A stretch of DNA of 64,000 bases from positions 744,001 to 808,000 of the forward strand of contig NZ_JALIFO010000001.1 in NCBI RefSeq assembly GCF_022867805.1, in the 5' to 3' direction. Numbering within the stretch: the first letter of the stretch is position 1; each line of letters opens with the position of its first letter. The stretch comes from Cuneatibacter sp. NSJ-177. Its GTDB lineage: Bacteria > Bacillota > Clostridia > Lachnospirales > Lachnospiraceae. The translations under genes were made by a program, and so were the position numbers. Shown here piece by piece: positions 60,747-64,000 of the stretch. Below the pieces are notes generated by a model. That model searched no databases and had not been told where the DNA came from. It saw nothing but the letters and a program-made list of their open reading frames with translations.

Positions 60747-61245
60747 TGTGAGAGAAAAAATAGGAATTTATCCTGGAAGTTTTGATCCGGTCACGCTGGG
60801 ACACCTGGATATCATCGAGCGTTCCTCCAAAATGTTTGATAAATTGATCGTGGCCGTTTTGCACAACAAGAACAAAAAGGCGTTGTTTTCCGCGGAAGAA
60901 CGTGTTAAAATGATACAGAGCGTGACCAGCCATCTATGTAATGTCGAGGTATCTTCCTTTGAGGGGCTATCGGTGGAATTCGCCCGCGCGAAAGGCGCTC
61001 ACGTGCTGGTCCGGGGCTTGCGGGCAGTGACGGATTTTGAATATGAACTTCAGATGGCGCAGACCAACCGGGCCATGTGTCCGGAGATTGATACGATTTT
61101 TTTGACTACCGATTTGCGCTACGCGTATCTAAGCTCTAGTATTGTAAAAGAAGTCGCTTACTTTGACGGAAATATTGAAATGTTTGTGCCGGCAGCGATC
61201 CTGCCGTTGGTAAAAGAAAAATTGATGGAGGATAACCGAAAATGA
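60739..61245 (+). CDS. coaD: Phosphopantetheine adenylyltransferase
   Basis: 168 residues. Joins AMP to 4'-phosphopantetheine, the fourth step of coenzyme A synthesis. [18 protein letters not shown] carries the nucleotidyl-transferase GxFDP...GH motif, [13 protein letters not shown] the phosphopantetheine-binding arginine region, and [11 protein letters not shown] the ISSTxIR-type motif. GAGAAGGA precedes the ATG, which lies inside rsmD. Confidence 0.97.
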   Translation: MYNVREKIGIYPGSFDPVTLGHLDIIERSSKMFDKLIVAVLHNKNKKALFSAEERVKMIQSVTSHLCNVEVSSFEGLSVEFARAKGAHVLVRGLRAVTDFEYELQMAQTNRAMCPEIDTIFLTTDLRYAYLSSSIVKEVAYFDGNIEMFVPAAILPLVKEKLMEDNRK

Positions 61246-61853
61246 GCAGAATTGAACAAATGATCGGTGAGATTGAAATGTATCTGGACAGCTGTAAGTC
61301 CCAGGCATTTTCCAATAGCAAAAGAATTGTGGTAGAAAAAGATGTCATTGACGAGATGCTGGTGGAGCTTCGCCTGCGCACTCCGGAAGAGATCAAGAAA
61401 TATCAGAAAATTATCGCCAACAAGGATGCGATTCTGGCCGACGCCCAGTCCCATGCAGATGCGATTCTCGCGGAAGCTTCCCGTCAGACCGCCGAGCTGG
61501 TGAACGAACATGAGATCATGCAGCAGGCTTACGCACAGGCGGAAGAGATTGTGCAGCAGGCACAGGCACAGGCACAGAAAATTTTGGATGATGCGGTGAT
61601 TGAGGCAAACAGCATCCGCGACGGTTCCGTTCAGTACACGGACAGCCAGCTGGAGCAGCTGGAGTCGATTCTGTCCCATGCGCTGGAAAACAGCCAGTCC
61701 CGTTTCCAGTCTTTTATGAACCAACTGCAGGCCAGTTATGATGTGGTGGTATCCAACCGCAAGGAGCTGGCGCCCAGTCTTCCTGCGGGCGGGACAAAAT
61801 CCTCCGGTCCGGAGATCGATATTGCCCTGAACAACGAAGAGGAGGAAGCCTGA
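61242..61853 (+). CDS. Coiled-coil protein of unknown function downstream of coaD
   Basis: 203 residues, almost entirely helical, with long Gln/Ala/Glu-rich coiled-coil stretches (about 50-160; a short GCACAG triplicate encodes QAQAQ at 61560-61580). It resembles DivIVA- or V-ATPase-E-like proteins in composition and begins [17 protein letters not shown]. No enzymatic motif. It overlaps coaD by four bases (ATGA), so it is coupled to it; a structural role at the membrane or in division is possible but unproven. Confidence 0.75.
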   Translation: MSRIEQMIGEIEMYLDSCKSQAFSNSKRIVVEKDVIDEMLVELRLRTPEEIKKYQKIIANKDAILADAQSHADAILAEASRQTAELVNEHEIMQQAYAQAEEIVQQAQAQAQKILDDAVIEANSIRDGSVQYTDSQLEQLESILSHALENSQSRFQSFMNQLQASYDVVVSNRKELAPSLPAGGTKSSGPEIDIALNNEEEEA

Positions 61854-61876
61854 TTACATAAGAACGTGTCCGAAGA

Positions 61877-61928
61877 GCCTGTCGTTCTGCGCCCTACGAG
61901 AGATTGGGCGGGGAAGCAGGCCTTTTTT
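61877..61928 (+). terminator. Terminator of the rsmD-coaD operon
   Basis: GCCTG with GCGCCC on the left pairs with GGGCG and CAGGC on the right (61877-61921), then six T. Confidence 0.75.
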
Positions 61929-61945
61929 CCGTAAAGTTTCCCATT

Positions 61946-62806
61946 TTAAAGCCATTGAAGACAGCAATAGCAGAGTAGTCCGGTGAGGAGGCCGAGGACG
62001 GCGCGTCCGGCTGCATAGGGCGCCAGCTTGATGCCGCTTCCTTTGAGACATCCTCCGGTCTGCCCGATGCAGGAAAGACCGCCGAAGGTGGCCAAACCAA
62101 AGCAGAGCGGCGCCGCCAGTTTGACGGGAAGCTGCATCCCGCCGAGAACGCCGGTTCCGGTCGTCATTTCACAGATTCCAAGCAGGACTGCCCGCAGAAG
62201 GCCGGGCAGCGGAAGCAGGGTAATCCAGGAGGCCAGAATGGAGAACAGCAAGATATAGCCTCCAATTTTGACCAATGTCTCACAACTGTCCAGAAAACAC
62301 CGCTCAAAGCTTTCCAGGGAAAGCGGAATCATGGGTTCTTTTCTGTAATTTGCGGCGTCCGACCGGGAGAGTGCCAGGAGCGCGGCCAAAAGGGACGGTG
62401 CGAGAGCACAGAACAGGAGAGGCAGTCCCTGCGAGATTCCCAGACATTGAATTCCTATGTAGCCGGTCAGAAACATGGGGCTTGGCTGATTACAGAAGAT
62501 TACCATCTTTTGTCCTTCCGAGACGGAAATCCGTCCGCTTTTTACCAAAGAGGCAGCCCAGATTGCGCCCATGGGATAACCGCACAAGAAACCCATCACA
62601 ATTCCACAGGTTTTTGGAGAAAAACGGTTCATCAGTCTGCTCTCCGCCATCAGGCGGGACGCCAGTACAAAGGGGAGCAGGACCGGCAGAACTTTCTGAA
62701 ACCAAAGCAGAATCCCCGATGATGCGCCGGAGATCGAAAGAGCCGGAAAGCACAGCAGGCCGAGAAAAAACAGCCCAAGAAACAAAATCGAAAAAAGACG
62801 TTTCAT
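61946..62806 (-). CDS. ylbJ: Sporulation integral membrane protein YlbJ
   Basis: About 286 residues with seven to eight membrane helices. SGILLWFQKVLPVLLPFVLA, GIVMGFLCGYPMGA, IFCNQPSPMFLTGYIG and GLATFGGLSCIGQTGG are conserved in YlbJ and nucleoside-recognition (gate) proteins. YlbJ is needed for spore formation in Bacillus. AAAAGGGA precedes the ATG at 62806; the longer frame to 62908 has no site. In Bacillus it is cotranscribed with ylbH-coaD; here it is beside them but on the opposite strand. Confidence 0.85.
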   Translation of the reverse strand: MKRLFSILFLGLFFLGLLCFPALSISGASSGILLWFQKVLPVLLPFVLASRLMAESRLMNRFSPKTCGIVMGFLCGYPMGAIWAASLVKSGRISVSEGQKMVIFCNQPSPMFLTGYIGIQCLGISQGLPLLFCALAPSLLAALLALSRSDAANYRKEPMIPLSLESFERCFLDSCETLVKIGGYILLFSILASWITLLPLPGLLRAVLLGICEMTTGTGVLGGMQLPVKLAAPLCFGLATFGGLSCIGQTGGCLKGSGIKLAPYAAGRAVLGLLTGLLCYCCLQWL

Positions 62807-62983
62807 AAGATTCCCTTTTATGAATAAATAAAGAATGTTTTCGAGTACAATATATCCGAGAGAGGGGACAAATAGACCCTCGCATTTCCCGCGGAAGCAA
62901 AAAAGCAATGGTTCGGGAGGGGGAATGATGCGGAAAGCAAGCGTAACGCCAAAGGTGTGCTAAGAGAGATTGAGAATCCTCCG

Positions 62984-63016
62984 CGCTCCATATAAGGATG
63001 GGGCGTGGATTGAAAC
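62984..63016 (+). other. Solitary sequence resembling a type I-C CRISPR repeat
   Basis: A 12-base stem (62980-62991 with 62998-63009, two G-U pairs) is followed by GTGGATTGAAAC, the typical 3' end of type I-C CRISPR repeats, and the total size (about 33) fits. There is only one copy, with no spacer and no cas gene in view, and it lies in the leader of the pepD-like gene, so it is not an array. Confidence 0.4.
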
Positions 63017-63031
63017 AAGAAAGGAAGAAAC

Positions 63032-64000
63032 ATGGGCAAAACGTATTTAGAGTTTTTTAAAGATCTGTGCCGGATTCCCCACGGTTCCGGAAATACGAAG
63101 GCAATCAGTGATTACTGCGTCGGCTTTGCAAAAGAAAAAGGCTTTGCGGTCCGTCAGGATGCGGCCAATAATGTTGTGATCTGGAAGGAAGCCACGTCCG
63201 GACGGGAAAAAGATCCGGGAGTTATTTTGCAGGGACATCTGGATATGGTGGCGGTGAAGGAACCAGATCTGGATTTTGACTTTGCAAAAGACGCCCTGCA
63301 TTTAAAAACCGACGGAGACTATCTGTATGCGGAAGGCACCAGTCTGGGAGGGGACGACGGAATCGCCGTGGCCATGGCTTTGGCTGTGCTGGATTCTGAG
63401 GAATTGTCCCATCCCCGCTTGGAGTGTGTTTTTACCACCGACGAGGAGATCGGCATGATCGGCGCGTCGGCGCTGGATATGGGGGATATCACCGGCCGCT
63501 ATATGCTGAATATGGATTCCGAGGAGGAAGGCCATGTGGTGGGCAGCTGCGCCGGAGGATGCCGGGCGGAAGTGCTTTATCCCTCAAGCAGGGAGAAAAA
63601 AATGAGTCCGGGATTTCGGGTGGAGCTGACCGGTCTGACCGGCGGGCATTCCGGCACGGAGATCGACCGGGGCCGCGGGAATGCCATCCGTCTGCTGGCG
63701 GGGGTATTGGAGGAGATGCCGGGGAGCTTTCAGCTGTCCGAGATCCGGGGAGGAGCGGCGGACAACGCGATTCCGGCCTCTGCTGCGGCTGTGCTGGCCG
63801 TTGCGCCGGATTTTGAAGAAAATGGATATTTGGAGACGAAAAAAATTCAGCTCCAGACGGCATGGGCGAAGACCGATCCTCATCTGACTTTGGAGTGGGA
63901 GCCGCTTCCGGAGTCGGAGTTTCCGGTTATGAAACGAGAGGACTCCGACCGCCTGTTAAAGCTGGTGACCTCCCTTCCGGACGGCCCGCTGCAGTACAAC
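63032..64000 (+). CDS. pepD: Aminoacyl-histidine dipeptidase (PepD-like, M20 family), 5' part
   Basis: First 323 residues; the gene runs off the right edge. Cytoplasmic zinc dipeptidase (carnosinase/PepD type). The metal ligands are visible: His69 in GHLDMV with Asp71, Asp108/109 in LGGDDGIA and Glu138/139 in TTDEEIGMIGA. The insertion domain begins with TGLTGGHSGTEID. AAGGA precedes the ATG. Confidence 0.92.
   Translation, partial: MGKTYLEFFKDLCRIPHGSGNTKAISDYCVGFAKEKGFAVRQDAANNVVIWKEATSGREKDPGVILQGHLDMVAVKEPDLDFDFAKDALHLKTDGDYLYAEGTSLGGDDGIAVAMALAVLDSEELSHPRLECVFTTDEEIGMIGASALDMGDITGRYMLNMDSEEEGHVVGSCAGGCRAEVLYPSSREKKMSPGFRVELTGLTGGHSGTEIDRGRGNAIRLLAGVLEEMPGSFQLSEIRGGAADNAIPASAAAVLAVAPDFEENGYLETKKIQLQTAWAKTDPHLTLEWEPLPESEFPVMKREDSDRLLKLVTSLPDGPLQYN

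Noticed and set aside
62812-63031. CRISPR array
   Set aside because: Only one repeat-like unit is present; there is no second repeat, spacer or cas gene.

Overview
The window looks like the chromosome of an anaerobic, endospore-forming Firmicute of the class Clostridia, most likely a Lachnospiraceae-type gut bacterium. The grounds are a small acid-soluble spore protein, a YlbJ sporulation membrane protein, a glycyl-radical trans-4-hydroxyproline dehydratase with its activase, consensus sigma-A promoters, strong Shine-Dalgarno sites with several TTG/GTG starts, many lipoproteins and three TRAP transporter loci. GC content by eye is near 50-55%, lower in the first TRAP module and in the radical SAM gene. 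No rRNA or tRNA gene and no phage or insertion-sequence gene was recognised.

Layout. 1-2474: end of alr, a MazF toxin without a visible antitoxin, YebC, and a YbjQ-family protein behind a duplicated terminator. 2770-8735: an enoate-reductase-like flavoenzyme with a complete TRAP transporter and a convergent TetR regulator. 9047-15037: a GntR regulator, a second complete TRAP transporter, a glutamate-semialdehyde-aminotransferase-like enzyme and a GNAT. 15088-22834: VanW protein, then a tightly packed run of lipoprotein hydrolase, DUF2284 protein, SLC13-type permease, an MmeI-like DNA methyltransferase without its nuclease domain, and a pseudouridine synthase. 22860-31737: aroA, an EF-G paralog, an Fe-S protein, a PrsA-like foldase and leuS. 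31769-36978: a two-component system divergent from a three-gene ABC-2 exporter. 37009-41109: hypD, its activase and a divergent TetR. 41251-42422: four very small genes. 42516-49537: an unusual three-gene operon headed by a 1608-residue multidomain protein, followed by ssrA (tmRNA). 49983-53364: a radical SAM protein divergent from a TRAP QM pair without a binding protein. 53376-58922: lipoprotein, PTS IIC-like membrane protein, ApbE, N-terminally short AGCS symporter, Dabb protein and SASP. 58966-64000: glycosyltransferase, rsmD-coaD-coiled-coil protein, ylbJ on the other strand, and the start of a pepD-like dipeptidase.

How the genes work together. The TRAP modules look like dedicated catabolic units: import of an organic acid coupled to a flavoenzyme (first module) or to a PLP enzyme (second module), each with its own regulator and an operator-like palindrome at the promoter. 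HypD and its activase would convert hydroxyproline to pyrroline-5-carboxylate. The two-component system very probably controls the divergent ABC exporter.

The best candidate for an undescribed system is the operon 42646-49537. One polypeptide joins an HD phosphohydrolase-like domain, a helical-repeat region, a nucleotidyltransferase of the NadD/CoaD type, an acetyltransferase-like region and a phosphoribosyltransferase-like region. It is translationally coupled to a diverged lactate/malate-dehydrogenase homologue and to a flavodoxin-fold protein with four clustered cysteines. The combination suggests synthesis, recycling and use of a nucleotide cofactor or nucleotide conjugate; this is inference.
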